DNA of 64,000 nt, taken from NCBI GenBank assembly GCA_963575745.1, contig CAUYUJ010020751.1:77105-141104 (forward strand), read 5' to 3'. Shown piece after piece: positions 40,529 through 53,429 of this stretch. The notes under the pieces were generated by a model. The model was given only the letters and a program-made list of their open reading frames with translations. It searched no databases and was not told where the DNA came from. Position 1 is the first letter of the stretch. Each line of letters opens with the position of its first letter. Made by a program: the position numbers and the translations under genes. The DNA comes from Prorocentrum cordatum. Its lineage: Eukaryota; Sar; Dinophyceae; Prorocentrales; Prorocentraceae.

Positions 40529-41855
40529 CGATTCTCGGACCCCCCCTGCTCGGACCCCATCCGTGAGGCGGCGGGCCCCGTGGCAGCGGCGGGGAGGCGT
40601 CGGGCGGCGGCGACGGCGCGGACAGCCGAGGGGGAGGGGGGGGGGAGGAAGCGGCGGGGAGCGCAGGGGGAGCGCGGCGCCCGGAGCAGGTAGTCGTGGT
40701 ACGTCTCGCCGGGGAGGAAGGGATTGCCTGGGCTGGGCGGCTGGCGTGATCATCGACCCCCCCCACACACTCAAAATAAAACATGCCTGCCCGTGTTGGA
40801 CACCCGTGGGCGACGCTCTGTCGCTGTATTGTGCCTGCACTGATGGGCAACGCCTACATCGCAGAGGGGGGGGCCGGGAAGGGGACGTGGTGCCACTCCA
40901 TGGCAGAGAATGTTGCCCCGAGTTCTGGCCGCCGCGATCGCCGCGGCGACCTCCAAAACCGACCCGGAGGCTTCGGTCGGGGCCGAATCTCATGCAACGA
41001 TCGATTTGGGGATCGACTACGGAATTGACTTACCCCAGAATTCATGTTCCCGTCGAAGCTGCGATAAACAGTAACACGTTCCGTAGATCTACGGCACGTT
41101 CCACACATTCTTCGCACACTCGGCGAAAGAGTCGATCCTGGGGTGAATCCATTCTGTAGTCGATCCCCTGCTCGAAACGAGGGGTGGCAGGGGGAGCAGC
41201 ACCGCCGGGCCGAGGTCCCCCTCGCCTCCAGGCACTCGGAGCAGATCCGCGTCCTCCCGTTACTCGGCCACTGGGGGACCCCGCCGGGCCGGGGGGCCGT
41301 CGGCAAAACGACTCGGGAAGCAGAGCGGGCCCTGGGAACAGGGGAGCCAACTTTTCTCGTCGGCGGCGAAGCGGAGGCAATCCGCAACAGCGTGGGGCGA
41401 ATCGGGGCAACATCTCGGCAAATTGTCCGGAGTGCAAGAGAGAGAGAGAGAGGCGAAGACGAGGGCGGCCGCGCGAAGGGGGGAGGGGGAGGGCGCTCAG
41501 ACGTGGAAGAGTTCTGATACACTGGCATAAACGCAAAAAAACTCAGAGATCCGCGCGGATTCCTCGGATCGGCGTTGGGGCCCTCTCGCGGCGCCTCCAG
41601 CGCCGCCCCTGGCGCGCCGAAGAATTCGCCAGGACCTTTGAGTTTTTGCTTGTTGGTGTCACTGCTTGTCCCCCTGGGGAAAGGACTGGGACTTCACCGG
41701 GGGAGAGCAGGGCGAGAGAATGATATCATGATACGATTGGCTGAGGGTACGCTCCAGGATTCCCAACGAGTATCTAGCCGCTCTCGTTTCTGCAGCCCGT
41801 GTGAAGGCTCGGAAATGTTGGAAATCCTAGAAACCTTGAAAATCTTGGAACGTAT
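40529..41855. other. Nothing recognised
   Basis: GC-rich to 40700, mixed composition after. No gene, terminal repeat or array recognised. Frames are open on both strands but have no family motif. Confidence 0.4.
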
Positions 41856-41863
41856 CATTATCA

Positions 41864-42001
41864 TCAGGTCGGGCGTATCTCCCTACTGGCAGATGTTCGA
41901 AGAATGCCCAAAACAGTCGAAAAATCATCGAGACATCGTCCCCACACGATTTCTGGACTATTTCTGCGCATTCCCCCTGCAGAGGGACATGCCCGACTGA
42001 A
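41864..42001. mobile_element. hAT-like MITE, copy 4
   Basis: The ends read inward TCAGGTCGGGCGTATCTCCC and TTCAGTCGGGCATGTCCCTC. The interior shares GTCCCCACACGATTTCTGGA-type sequence with the other copies. The flanks CATTATCA and CAGTGTCG match at only 5 of 8, so the duplication is uncertain. Confidence 0.7.
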
Positions 42002-42107
42002 CAGTGTCGTGCCCTTGTGCTCCTCTGGGAGTGGCTGCGCCGGCCTCGCAACGCTCCACAGCGTGCGGTCTCCTATAATAGTATATGGTTTATATGTCTT
42101 AACAACC

Positions 42108-42109
<2 letters not shown>

Positions 42110-42161
<52 letters not shown>

Positions 42162-42190
42162 CCACCACCACCACCACAACAACAACAACC

Positions 42191-42235
<45 letters not shown>

Positions 42236-42237
42236 GC
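42110..42237. repeat. (AAC)n microsatellite
   Basis: AAC triplets with a short ACC patch. Confidence 0.98.
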
Positions 42238-42244
42238 AATCACT

Positions 42245-43316
42245 TTACCCGAACGCTCAGTGTTCTCACCAGTGCCAGGGTTTTCATGCGACGCCAGCCA
42301 ATACCCCCACTTTGTGGGGGGGCAGTGCAAGCTCTACCAAATATCCACACGACTCTTCGCCACCACCCACACCCAGCTTCCCGCCCTATGACGTTCGGAC
42401 ACTTCACTTCGTGGCCTGCGGACGACCGTGGCTACTACACTGGCATAGTGTACACTACGCTGGCGCAACCTATGGCGCAACCAATAGGGGGACGTTTTAT
42501 TCTCGGCGGCCGAGGGCGCAACCTATGGCGCAACCGCAAGGGATTGTGGCCCCTGGCAGGCGCGCGAACCCCGTTGCAAGAGCGTGCGAAAGTAGCTCGC
42601 GCGAGCTCATGTAACATAAATGTTGGAAAACCATTGGTTTTTTTAGGATTCGGACAGCGCGCGCGGGTAGAAATTTTGAAAAGTCGTGCAGGTGTTTTTC
42701 GAGGACCTACGGTGCGATTCGTGTGATTTTATGATGCGCGGTGCTAAAATTCTTAAGAAGCCCAATGGTTTTTGGAGATTTCGGCGTGCGCGCGCGAAGA
42801 AAAAACGAATGTGTCCCGCATGGTATTATTTGACAGGGATGATGGCCCTGGCAGGTGCGCAACCGTTGTCGCAGAAGTTCGAAAAAGTTGCTCGCAAAAG
42901 CCCGTTTGACAGAAATGTTTAAAAAGTGTTGGGTTTCCTACGAATCCGCAAGAGCGCGCGGGATGAGATTTTGACAATTTTTTGTTGAAAAACCATTGGT
43001 TTTTTGATGTTTTTATGTTAAAATCGCTGCGAACACTAAGCTTTTGGAAGGATTTCGTCTTGCGCGCGCGAATGTCCACTTTACCTTATTTTTTGCAAGG
43101 GATTCTTGAAATTTGATTATATTAGAACAAGAAATGTCATTTTCTATTGTTTTTTGCAAGGGAAAGCGGATTACAACAAAACAACCGGATCCTGTACACA
43201 CCCTCTTTTCTGAGGCTTCCTCACGAAAATGATGAAAATGTAGCTGCGGCCTAGGCGGCGCAGGGGGGGCGCGCACCAGGGGGCCCAACAATAATTATTC
43301 TTTAGAATAAATAATG
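42245..43316. repeat. ~1-kb repeat, copy 1 of 3
   Basis: Block 1 (42260-42440) has CACCAGTGCCAGGGTTTTCAT, CCCCCACTTTGTGGGGG and CTATGACGTTCGGACACTTC. After a private spacer (42440-42610), block 2 (42610-43290) has GAAGAAAAAACGAATGTGTC, GTTTAAAAAGTGTTGGGTTT, two TTTTTTGCAAGGGA blocks and CTGCGGCCTAGGCGGCG. It is more AT-rich than its surroundings, with no coding. Confidence 0.9.
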
Positions 43317-43397
43317 TTCAACAGCAACAACAGCAACAACGACAACAACAACAACATCAACAACAACAACCACCACAACAACAACAGCAACAACAGC

Positions 43398-43430
<33 letters not shown>

Positions 43431-44271
43431 TACTAGCACGTGGGGACACTCCGTTCTCACCAGTGCCAGGGTTTTCATACGACGCCCGCCAATACCCCCA
43501 CTTTGTGGGGGGGCCGGTTCAAGCTCTACCACATTTCCAAACGACTCTTCGCCACCACCCACACCCAGCTTCCCGCCCTATGACGTTCGGACACTTCACT
43601 TCGTGGCCTGCGGACGACCGTGGCTACTACACTGGCGCATGGGTACAGTGACTTGTTGTGGTAACCCAATGGTTTTTGAAGATTTCGGCGTGCTAAAATT
43701 CCTAAGAAACCCAATGGTTTTTGAAGATTTCGGCGTGCGCGCGCGAAGAAAAAACGAATGTGTCCCGCATGGTATTATTTGACAGGGATGATGGCCCTGG
43801 CAGGTGCGCAACCGTTGTTGGAGAAGTTCGAAGCACGAAAAAGTTGCTCGCAAAAGCCCGTTTGACAGAAATGTTTAAAAAGTGTTGGGTTTCCTACAAA
43901 TCCGCAAGAGCGCGCGGGATGAAATTTTGACAATTTTTTTTGAAAAACCATTGGTTTTTTGATGTTTTTATGTTAAAATCGCTACGAACACTAAGGTTTT
44001 GGAAGGATTTCGTCTTGCGCGCGCGAATGTCCACTTTACCTTATTTTTTGCAAGGGATTCTTGAAGTTTGGTTATGTTAGAACAAGAAATGTCCACTTTG
44101 CCTTATTTTTTGCAAGGGAAAACCGCCCGTAACAAAACAACCGGATCCGGACCAACCCGTTTTGCCGGAGACTTCCTCACGAAAATGATGAAAACATGGC
44201 TGCGGCCTAGGCGCGGCGAGGGGGCCGTGCACCAGGGGCCCCAACAATAATTATTCTTTAGAAGTAATAAT
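43317..44271. repeat. ~1-kb repeat, copy 2 of 3, with (AAC)n
   Basis: Opens with AAC/CAA triplets (43317-43430), then block 1 (43450-43640) and block 2 (43665-44245). Compared with copy 1 the private spacer is missing, and part of block 2 (AAAATTCNTAAGAANCCCAATGG) is duplicated. Confidence 0.9.
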
Positions 44272-45165
<894 letters not shown>

Positions 45166-45431
45166 TATATATATATGTATAAATACTCGCTCGCCGCCGC
45201 CCCCAGGGTCGGCGGCGAGCGAGGGGGGGGGAGGGGAGCAGGGGAACGGATGAGGAGGACGGAGGTCGGAGGACGGAGGAGGGCAAGCGAGGGTCGAGGA
45301 GGAAGGGGCTCTCGCCTGGCCTCGGAGGGGGCGCTCGCCGAGCCTCGGAGGGGCCTCGGACGGGGCTCCGCGCGCGACGCCCGGAGGAAGCCCAAGACGA
45401 CCGAGCACCTGGGCGCCCGGCTCTCGGCTCT

Positions 45432-45631
45432 CGGCGGCGCGCGAGGGGGGGGAAGCGAGAAGGAGAAGGCCTTCTCGGAAGGCGGCGGGACTTCTCAGAA
45501 GCCCTCGCGCCTTCTGAGAAGCTGTTGGTGTCTTCGGGGAAGGCCTGGAAGGCTTCTCGAAGAAAGGGGGACCTCCGACCCTTCCGAGAAGGCCTTCTCC
45601 TTCTCGCTTCCCCCCCTCGCTCGCCGCCGAG
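45432..45631. repeat. Foldback repeat family F, best copy
   Basis: The inverted arms are GGGGGGGAAGCGAGAAGGAG at the left and CTCCTTCTCGCTTCCCCCCC at the right, inside CGGCGGCG ends, with CTTCTCAGAAG-type internal inverted blocks. About 200 bp, non-coding. Confidence 0.75.
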
Positions 45632-45649
45632 ATTTAGCGTCCCCTCCAG

Positions 45650-45740
45650 GAGGAGGAGGAGGAGGAGGGGGAGGGGGAGGAGGAGGGGGAGGAGGAGGAG
45701 GGGGAGGGGGAGGAGGAGGGGGAGGAGGGAGGAGGGGACT
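45650..45740. repeat. (GGA)n/(GGGGGA)n tract
   Basis: Purine triplets and hexamers immediately right of the family F copy. Confidence 0.95.
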
Positions 45741-46620
45741 TCCCCCCCTCGCTAGCCGCCAACTGAAGCCGAGGGCCCAGGGCCCCGGTCGGAGATGTCG
45801 GGAGGCAGCTGCAGGGAGGTCTGCGCAAATACGACTGAGGGGCTGCCGGTCCCGCTTCGGAAGCCACGGAGCCAGACCGGCCCAGATTGCGCAAGCTCGG
45901 AAGAGAGCCAGGCGAGCGGGATTTGGCGGGGGCAGGCGGGAGTTGGCCGCTCTCAGACCATGGATGTGCCAGCGCCGATGCCGCAATTGACCTCCCAGGA
46001 GCTGCATGCTGGGGGGGGGATCCGCACCGCCAAGAGGCAGCCACGTCCACGGCTGCCGGGGCGCCTCCCTGAGTCCCAAGGGAGCGGACGCGGGCACCGC
46101 CAGTGGGGGGGGGGGACGCGAGAGGGCGCAGGACTCGTCCGAGCGCAGCTTTGTGGCTGTGTGCACCTCCCTCGTGGGTGGACAGGCACTCCTAGCTGCC
46201 GCTCTTCGAGGAGTCTTAGAGATCCACAAGGAGGTGCGAGGCCGTGGACGCGGATTCTCTCTGGCGGCCAGAAGCAAGAAGAAAGGAGAGAGGGCGGGAG
46301 CAAGCTCGAGGCGGAATCCAACCGGCCCTCTGGGTAGCTCAGGTCGTTTCCTCGCGTTCTCTTCCAGGCCCCCTCCTTCCCGCTCGGGGAGGGGATTGCG
46401 GCAGGTTCGCGTGGTGACGACTCCGGCGCTGGTTCCTGACGCCGCGTGGATCGCTCAGCCTTCAACGATCGGCGGCCCTTCGATCGCGAGATCGCTCGAT
46501 CTGGTCGATTTTGGGCCACCAGCGGCGTTCAACCTTGAACGCCCGCGGCGGGCTCGCAGCCGCGTCGACATGGCACGAGCCGACCGTGCCCAGACCTCGC
46601 CTGGCCCCGCGAAGAGGATA
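45741..46620. other. Nothing recognised
   Basis: GC-rich, open on several frames and both strands, without family motifs or repeats. Confidence 0.35.
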
Positions 46621-46692
46621 TCCTCCTCCTCCTCCTCCTCCTCCTCCTCCTCCTCCTCCTCCTCCTCCTCCTCCTCCTCCTCCTCCTCCTCT
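46621..46692. repeat. (TCC)n microsatellite
   Basis: Uninterrupted TCC triplets. Confidence 0.98.
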
Positions 46693-46829
46693 TTTGGGCC
46701 AGGGGCCTCCAGGAGGCGTCGCGGGGGCCTCCCGAGGCTCACGGGACCTGTGGGGCGCCCAGGACGCCGGAAGCTGTTGGCCTCTCCGAGACCTGGAGGG
46801 TCTTGGGGCCCTCATGCGGCCCTCTTGAG

Positions 46830-46887
46830 GCTCTCTCTCTCTCTCTCTCTGGGGCCGTCTAGGGCCTCTGCTGGGCCCGTCGTGGGG

Positions 46888-46934
<47 letters not shown>

Positions 46935-47000
46935 TCTCTCTCTCTTTCTATATATATGTGTGTATGTAAGTATATGTGTGTATATGTATATGTCTATCGT
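46830..47000. repeat. (CT)n and (TA/TG)n microsatellites
   Basis: CT dinucleotides at 46830-46950 with GC-rich interruptions, then TATATATGTGTG-type sequence to about 47000. Confidence 0.9.
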
Positions 47001-47269
47001 TCTATCTTTGGGGCTCGCATGAGGCCATATGAAACCTCAAGAGACCGCCGATTGCAAAAAGGCGTCGACGGCAAAAATGATTGACTTCATGGTTTGGGCC
47101 TCTCGGGGGCTTTCTTCAAGGCGTCATAGGACCATCTTGGGCCAACCTGGAGGCTGTCTTGGCGTGTCTTCTAAGGTGTTGTCTCCTAGTCTGATCTTGT
47201 ATCAGCTTGTCTGGCGGGCCACCCCGGGAGGAGCAAAGTCTCGTCTGGGTGCGCGTGGCCCCCGACTCC

Positions 47270-47860
47270 GGTGCACCTGGGTGCGCGTGGCCCCCGACTC
47301 CGCTGGACCTCCGAGGAGCCCACGCAAGTGGCGACATTTGCGCAGCTCGCAGCCTCCCAGGGAGCTGCGAGGCCTCGGCTGAGTGCACGTGCTCCGCTAC
47401 TCCCAGAAGCCCACGAAAATGGCGACACTTGCGCAGCTCGCAGCCCTCCAGGGAGCTGCGAGGTCCCGTCTGGGTGCGCGTACTCCGCACTCCGCCGTGC
47501 CTCGCAGGAGGCCACGAAAGTGGCGACAACTGCGCAGTTCGCAGCCCCAGGGAGCCGTTTACTCCCCAACTCCGCCGTGCCTCCCAGGAGCCCACGAAAG
47601 TGGACATTTGCGCAGTTCGCAGCCTCCCGGGGAGCTGCGAGATCTCACATGGGTCTGTTTACTTCCCGACTCCGCCGTGCCTCCCAGGAGCCCGCGAAAA
47701 TGGCGACAGTTGCGCAGTTCGCAGCCTCCCAGGGAGCTGCAAGGTCTCAAACGGGTCCACTTACTCCCCGACTCCGCCGTGCCTCCCAGGAGCCCACGAA
47801 AGCGGCGACAGCTGCGCAGCTCGCAGCCACCCCAGGAGCAGCGCAGGAGGAGGCAGGAGG
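47270..47860. repeat. ~101-bp minisatellite, about six units
   Basis: GCGACA-TTGCGCAGTTCGCAG recurs at 47331, 47422, 47523, 47602 (shortened), 47703 and 47804. Each unit also has CTCCGCCGTGCCTCCCAGGAG and CCAGGGAGCTGCGAGG. The full period of 101 is not a multiple of three, so it is non-coding despite long open frames. Confidence 0.9.
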
Positions 47861-47869
47861 GGGGGAGGA

Positions 47870-48594
47870 GAGGGAGAAGACAGTGTGCGACCTCAGTGCT
47901 TTATGAAAACGAAACCCAACACACGGGAGGGTTCGGAAGGCTGCCACATCGCGAAAAACCGCGACCGGAGCCCCCCAGACCCCATCTCTCTGCGGCATGT
48001 CTCGCACCGGATCGATACGCGAAGGTCCCAGGGCACGAAACGGGGCGAAGCCGCCTGGCGTGCCAAAATTCCCAGGACACCCGACGTCATAATTTGTTCT
48101 TCACGTTGACCCCAGGGGTTAATAATTTGTTCTTAATTTGTTTCCCGACGTCATAATTTGGTCATAATTGTTAATGACCCCTTCCCCAGGACCGGTTTTT
48201 CGTCCCGAGTCGTTTCGTTGGCGGTCCCGGGGCCCAGCGAGGACCCCCGGGAGGCCGAAAGTAGCGGAAAGCCTCCGTCGTGATTTTTGTCACCACGCGA
48301 GGGGGTCTGGGCTGCGGGGTTGCAGCGCTCAGAACTCGGGGCCCCCCTGGCCCCCTGAGACGCCCGTGCCTCTGGGCCCCCCCCCGCCTGGCGCGGCCTC
48401 GCCCATGATCTCCTCCGCGGGCCGCAGCAGCCACGCCTCGACGGCGGGCACCTTCCTGTGGTAGAGGTACGCGGAGCGCACCAGCTCCCGCGGAGTCCGC
48501 ACGAGCGCCCGGGTCTCGGAAGAGGCCGGAGGCCCCGGGGACGGCGGCGGGACGTCTCGGAAGCCCCTCGCGCCTTCTGGCAGGTCTTCTCGGG
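47870..48594. other. Nothing recognised
   Basis: 48100-48175 has three AATTTGTTCTTAATT-like AT-rich blocks. The rest is GC-rich with no gene recognised. Confidence 0.4.
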
Positions 48595-48835
48595 GGACTT
48601 CCCAGACTCGGCGGCGCGCGAGGCGGGGAGGTGAGAAGGAGAAGACCATCTCAGAAGGCGGCGGGACTTCTCGGAGACATGTTCTGTGTCTTCTGGGACA
48701 TTTTTCTGTGTCTTCGGAGACATGTTCTGTCTTCGGGGAAGGATTAGAAAACTTCTCAGACGCCCAGGGGACGTCCGAGCCTTCTGAGAAGGCCCGCCCC
48801 TTCTCACTTCCCCCCCGCGCTGCCCGCCAATAGGC
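48595..48835. repeat. Foldback family F copy at the end of family X copy 2
   Basis: CTCGGCGGCGCGCGAGGCGG start, GGACATGTTCTGT repeats in the middle, and CTTCTCACTTCCCCCCCGCG end. Its mirror lies at 51620-51825. Confidence 0.65.
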
Positions 48836-49650
48836 GCTTCGCGCAGACCCCACCAGCTCATCCAGAAACGATGCCCAGGGAAGTTGCTCTGATCAGAGAT
48901 GTGGAGGAGCATGCAGCGGAATAGAGGGCTGGGGAAGCCGTCCTACCCCAAGAGGGGGAGGATGGGGGAAGAGTCCGAGCAGCAGGAGGAGGAGGAGGAG
49001 GAGGAGGAGGAGGAGGAGGAGGAGGAGGAGGAGGGGGAGGAGGGCGAGCAGGAAGGTCTCTAGGATGTCGGATGCCTCTCGGATGCCTCTCGGAAGCGCT
49101 CCGGATGTTTCTTGGGAGCTCCTTGAGGTACTCTTGGGGCACCTTGGGCTATCCTGGCGGGCACGGGGGACCCTTGCAGCGTCGTGGGTACCTCGGGGCA
49201 GAGCCTCTGGGCTGGGGGCACATCGGGGGTCTCTTGTCCTGGGAGCCTCTTGGGAGCTTGGGGACGTCTTGGGGACCTCGTGAGAGCATTAGGGGCATCT
49301 TGGGGCCCTTTCGGCGCACTCTTGGGGGCCGTGGGGCCATCTTTCTTGGAGGAGCTCAATCATAGGAAAGGGGAGTCAGCTGGCCCCCCCACCCAGGAGG
49401 CCGAGATGAGCCCAAGCCTTGGAAAAAAGAAATGATTCTTGCCTTCTCGCCGAGGCCTTCTTGGACGCTACACTCGGTCGCGGGGCCTCCCGTCCAGGTC
49501 CAGGGGAGGGGGGAGGGGGAGGCGTCAAGACACCCTCCCCGGCAGCAAGCCGTCTCGCTCACCCCCACCCGCCCTCCCAACACGTAAGTAGCACCCGAGC
49601 CGCAGCGTGTTCAGCGGTAGTGTTTGGATGGACAGCTAGTGGGAACCAAA
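48836..49650 (-). repeat. Dispersed repeat family X, copy 2
   Basis: Contains (minus strand) CCACTAGCTGTCCATCC, GTGTTGGGAGGGCGGGTGGG, CGGCGAGAAGGCAAGAATCA, a CTTGGGG body with a (GGA)n tract (48980-49030), CATCGTTTCTGGATGAGCTGG and a GGGTCTGCGCGAAGCGCC end. It forms a large inverted pair with 50985-51615. Confidence 0.7.
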
Positions 49651-49693
49651 ACAGACCCCATCTGCGTAACGCAGGGGCGAGGTGCGCCATGCG

Positions 49694-49903
49694 TGCCAGG
49701 CTTCTGTCGGGCCTGTCCCCCTACAGGGGGATTTTCGACGAAAAATGAAAAATACCCCAAAAAAATCAAGAAATAATCCAAAAATACTCTGTGGACTATT
49801 TTTGTTTGAATATTTGTTGACCTTTTTTGGCATATTTTTGGGGTATTTTATCTTTTCGTCGAAAATCCCCCTGTAGGGGGACAGGCCCGACATAATGCCA
49901 GGC
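49694..49903. mobile_element. hAT-like MITE, copy 5, best preserved
   Basis: A 194-bp element (49702-49895). The ends read inward TTCTGTCGGGCCTGTCCCCC and TTATGTCGGGCCTGTCCCCC. The inverted match extends about 40 bases through the ACAGGGGGATTTTCGACGAA region. Flanked on both sides by TGCCAGGC (49694-49701 and 49896-49903), a perfect 8-bp duplication. The AT-rich centre holds palindromic CCCCAAAAA / TTTTTGGGG blocks. Confidence 0.92.
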
Positions 49904-50100
49904 GCGCCACACGCGCCAGGTGCGCCAGGCACCCCTGTGGCCCAAGCGTGCAAGGACGCCTGGTGCGCCAGATGCGCCACGTGATCCACGTGCGCCATAT
50001 GTGCCGCATGCTCCAGCCGCGCCAGGTGCGCAACGTTCAGGGCACGCGCAGAGCGTGTCAGGTGCGCCTGCGCACGTGGCAGTGCACATCAGGAAACGTG
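49904..50100. repeat. TGCGCCAGG ~9-bp degenerate repeat
   Basis: GCGCCAGGT, GCGCCACGT and GTGCGCC units recur about 15 times. Confidence 0.7.
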
Positions 50101-50109
50101 TCGGCCTCC

Positions 50110-50450
50110 ACCCACCACCCTTGTCGAAAACCAGTGCGCAATCGCGGCCTGGTGGCCATCATAGCGTCTAGTTGGCCTGCACATAGCAGGCAATATGCCA
50201 GCACCCCCGCCGTCCCAGTCAAAAGCCAATGCACAGTGATCACGGGATGTTCGCGCATGACCCAGATTTTGCCTCGAAGTGCATGTTGTATTTGTTGTGA
50301 CAGGGATGCTGGCCCTGCGCAAAGCAGGCAATATGCGGGTACCTGCGCCGACCCTGTCAAAAAACAATACAAAGTGCTCGCGCCCCCGATCATGACCTAC
50401 GATTTTGCCCCAAAGTGGACTTCACATTGTTTCCTGACAGGGGTGGTGGG
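50110..50450. repeat. ~139-bp tandem repeat, about 2.3 units
   Basis: GCAGGCAATATGC recurs at about 50187 and 50326, and TGACAGGGATGCTGG or TGACAGGGGTGGTGG ends each unit. The phrase resembles part of the ~1-kb repeat near 42830. Confidence 0.75.
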
Positions 50451-50499
50451 GGGGGAGGTCCCATTGGTCCTGGTTGGCTGCCGGTCGCCTGGGGGAGGG

Positions 50500-50984
50500 G
50501 GTGTTTACTAATAGCGAACAAAGATTGAACCCCTCCCCGAAGGGGAAGAAGGGGGATTGGAAGAGGAAGCTTGCTCAACCTCTCACGCCCTGAAGGGCTG
50601 GTGAGGTGTTTGGGGGTTTTGGGGGGGATATGCCTCCTTTCCCCCCTCCTTCTACCATCCTATCCTCATCCCCCCTCCTCCCCCCTCCTCCTCCCCTCCG
50701 CCTCCTTCTCTCCCCTCCTTCCCTGCTTCATCTCCCCCTCCCCCCCTCCTGGGGAGGGGGGAGGTCGGGAGGAGTACTCAGGTTTCGCTTCGACGTTTTA
50801 AGAGGGGTATGGGCGGGAGTAGGCGGAAGCAGGAGGCGTAGGGTGAGGGAGGAGGGGCAAGGGCAGGAGGAGGAGCGGATGGAGGAGGAGGGAGGGGAGG
50901 GCGGAGGACAGGAGGGCGAGGGGGGGAGGGGAGGGGGAGGGGAGGGGGAGAGGGAGGAGGAGGGGAGCAGAGAGGCGATGGAGG
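50500..50984. repeat. CCTCC then GGAGG pyrimidine/purine tracts
   Basis: Pyrimidine-rich 50630-50755 and purine-rich 50815-50985, facing each other and able to pair. Confidence 0.8.
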
Positions 50985-51615
50985 AGGCTAGGAGGGAAAG
51001 CACATGAGGCCTCTTCCCCCAGCGGCCAGCGCAGGGACCCGCGCCGCCGGGGAAACCCTCGGCGAGAAGGCAAGAATCACTGTTCTTTGTAGGGTTTGGG
51101 GCCATGTTGGCCTCCCAGGGGGGGGGGGGGGGGGGGGGGGCGAATTGACTACCCCCCCCCCTCGAACTCCTCCAAGATGGCCCCAAGATGGCTCCAGGGC
51201 CCCCAAAAGTGCGCCGGGAGGGCCCCGAGATGGCCCCCAAGGCCCCCAAAGGGGCCCCCAGGAGGTCCCCAAGAGGCTCTCAAGAGGCCCCCCAGGAGGC
51301 CCCAAGAGGCTTTCCTCCGAGGCACCCAAGACGCTCAAAGAGGTCCCCGGGACCGCCAGGAGCCCACAAGATGCCCCACGAGTAATTCGTTGAGCTCTCA
51401 AGAGGCATCCGAAGAGATTCCAAGAGGCATCCGAAGAGATTCCGAGGGGCATCCGAGAGGCCTCTGACCTTCCTGCTCGCCCTCCTCCTCCTCCTGCTCG
51501 GACTCTTCCTCCATCCTCCCCCTCTTGGGGTATTCCGCTGCATGCTCCTCCACATCTCTGATCAGAGCAACTCCCCTGGGCATCGTTTCTGGATGAGCTG
51601 GTGGGGGTTACGCGA
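50985..51615 (+). repeat. Dispersed repeat family X, copy 3
   Basis: CGGCGAGAAGGCAAGAATCA, a long G run, a CCAAGATGGCCCC body, GAGCAACTCCCCTGGGCATC, GGATGAGCTGGTGGGGGTTA and CGCGAAGCGTC. It is opposite in orientation to copy 2. The left part of the unit is missing. Confidence 0.7.
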
Positions 51616-51619
51616 AGCG

Positions 51620-51825
51620 TCTATTGGTGGCTAGCGCGGGGGGAAGTGAGAAGGAGCAAACCTTCTCAGAAGGCTCGGAAGTCCCCTGGGCGTCTGAGAA
51701 GTTTTCTAATCCTTCCCCGAAGACACAGAAAATGTCTCAGAAGACGCGAGGGCTTCTGAGAAGTCCCGCCGCCTTCTGAGATGGTCTTCTCCTTCTCACT
51801 TCCCCGCCTCGCGCGCCGCCGAGTC
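51620..51825. repeat. Foldback family F copy at the end of family X copy 3
   Basis: GGGGGGAAGTGAGAAGGAGC start and TCTCCTTCTCACTTCCCCGC end, the mirror of 48595-48835. Confidence 0.65.
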
Positions 51826-51929
51826 TAGGATACGCGGGAAAACCATACATCCAGAAACCTCCCGACCACCTCCGCTGCCCCCTCCCCCCAGGGCCCCCAG
51901 CATCCCGCGCCCGGGAAGTGCACCAGCCG

Positions 51930-52200
51930 GGAGCAGTCCTGGACGACGACGGACGCTGACGACGACGACGCCGACGCCGACGGCGGCGACGGCGGCGGCG
52001 ACGGCGGCGGAGGCGACGGCGGCGGAGGCGGAGGCGACGACGGACGACGACGGACGACGACGACGACGACCACGACGACGACGACGACGCCGGCGGCGGC
52101 GACGGCGGCGGAAGCGACGGCGGCGGAGGCGGAGGCGACGACGTCCACGGCGGCGGCGGCGGCGGCGACGGCGGCTGCCAAGTCGACGGCGACGGCGACA
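51930..52200. repeat. (ACG)n/(GGC)n triplet array
   Basis: ACGACG and GGCGGC triplets with GAC and GGA variants. Confidence 0.95.
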
Positions 52201-52473
52201 GCGGCGCAGCCTCCGTCACCGCCCTGGGCCTGCTCCGCGACGCATGCTGGCCAGGGGGAGGAGACGGAGGAGGAGGCGCGCACCACCTGGCGCGACGGGA
52301 GATCCGAGGCGCGGGCAGCTACTATATGGAGTGCCTTCCAGGGGGAGGGACTTACCAGGGCCTGGGATGGAACGCACGCCACTGGTCAGAAAGGGGGGGG
52401 GGACCATCAATTTTTTTGCGGCACCCACCCCGACCAGGCGGTCGAGGCGGCACCCGACAGGCCCCCCCCCACA

Positions 52474-53427
52474 TTAAATCGGATCAAGTGGTTTCCCCGT
52501 GCGCGGGTGGAGGCCACGAGACGCGTGCTTAATCTTGGTCGCCTGGGAACTCCGAGTCGACGGGTGCAGGGAACGACCAAGACAACGCTTCTCAAGCCCA
52601 CGGAGCAGACCTCCTGGGAGGATGACGTGGGCTGAGCACAACGAACAAAAGGCCACTCGGCCAGCCTGCTCCATCTGGTGGCCCAGGGACACAAACCGAG
52701 CGGTGAGGGTTTCAGTCGGCGGCACCTGGGCCAGGTCAGAAACGGACCCCAGGGACCGAGCAGCAGCCTCTAGCGCCGCAGGCGCCGAAGAAAAAGCCAC
52801 CCCCTCCTCATCTCGCGTCGCGAACACCGCCTGCGCCTGCCACGCCTGGAAGGCGCTAGGCCCACAGCGGCGGCGGCTGCTAGAACGGAGCTGGGCGAGG
52901 GAGGAGGGGGTCTTGGCATACAGATTGCATCTCTTACACCGCCACTCCCCAGAGGACGGGAAGTGGTACAGATCGTGCTCGAGCAGCGCCAGCCCGCTCT
53001 CTCCTTCACGCTCTCGCGCACGCCGCAGCACGGGAGTCGGGGCCGAGAGCTCCTGGGCGCACGCGCCAATACTCTGAGCAAATCTGGACAGAAAATCGAA
53101 AGTCTGCCGTGTCTGTGTGATCACGGCACTCTGGACCTTCTCAAGCGTCATAGCAGCAGCGTGGGAGTCCGCTCCGATACGCGCAAAAAAGTCGGCCCAC
53201 GCGTTCCCTAAAAAGTTGTGCACCTCGACCTCGGATCCCGACGCGACCACAACATCCCAATCACGGTGAGCGGGTGTCCATTCGAACGACGGCCTGGGAC
53301 CAGGGCGGTCATACAACTGAAAGATCTGCCTCCAGACAGCGGCGTGACGGCCTCCGCTGGCCGCCAAGCCAGGGTCCCACGACTGCCCCTCCAAGACCGC
53401 GCTCAGGTGGTCTGACACCACATGCAC
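52474..53427 (-). pseudogene. LINE-2 second half of RNase H and Cys-rich tail
   Basis: VHVVSDHLSAVLEG gives the third RNase H acidic residue, SFEWTPAHRDWD the His loop and LGNAWADFFARIGA the last Asp. A tail follows with EWRCKRCNLYAKTP (CxxC), VAFCSLCSAHVIL (CxxC) and SRGLHPRTGKPLDP. It is a direct continuation of the previous entry after a one-base shift. Confidence 0.8.
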
Positions 53428-53429
53428 AT

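Noticed and set aside
47207-48109. 300-codon plus-strand frame with repeated peptide blocks
   Set aside because: The DNA unit is ~101 bp, so the peptide repeats arise only after frame changes and unit deletions. It is a minisatellite, not a repeat protein.
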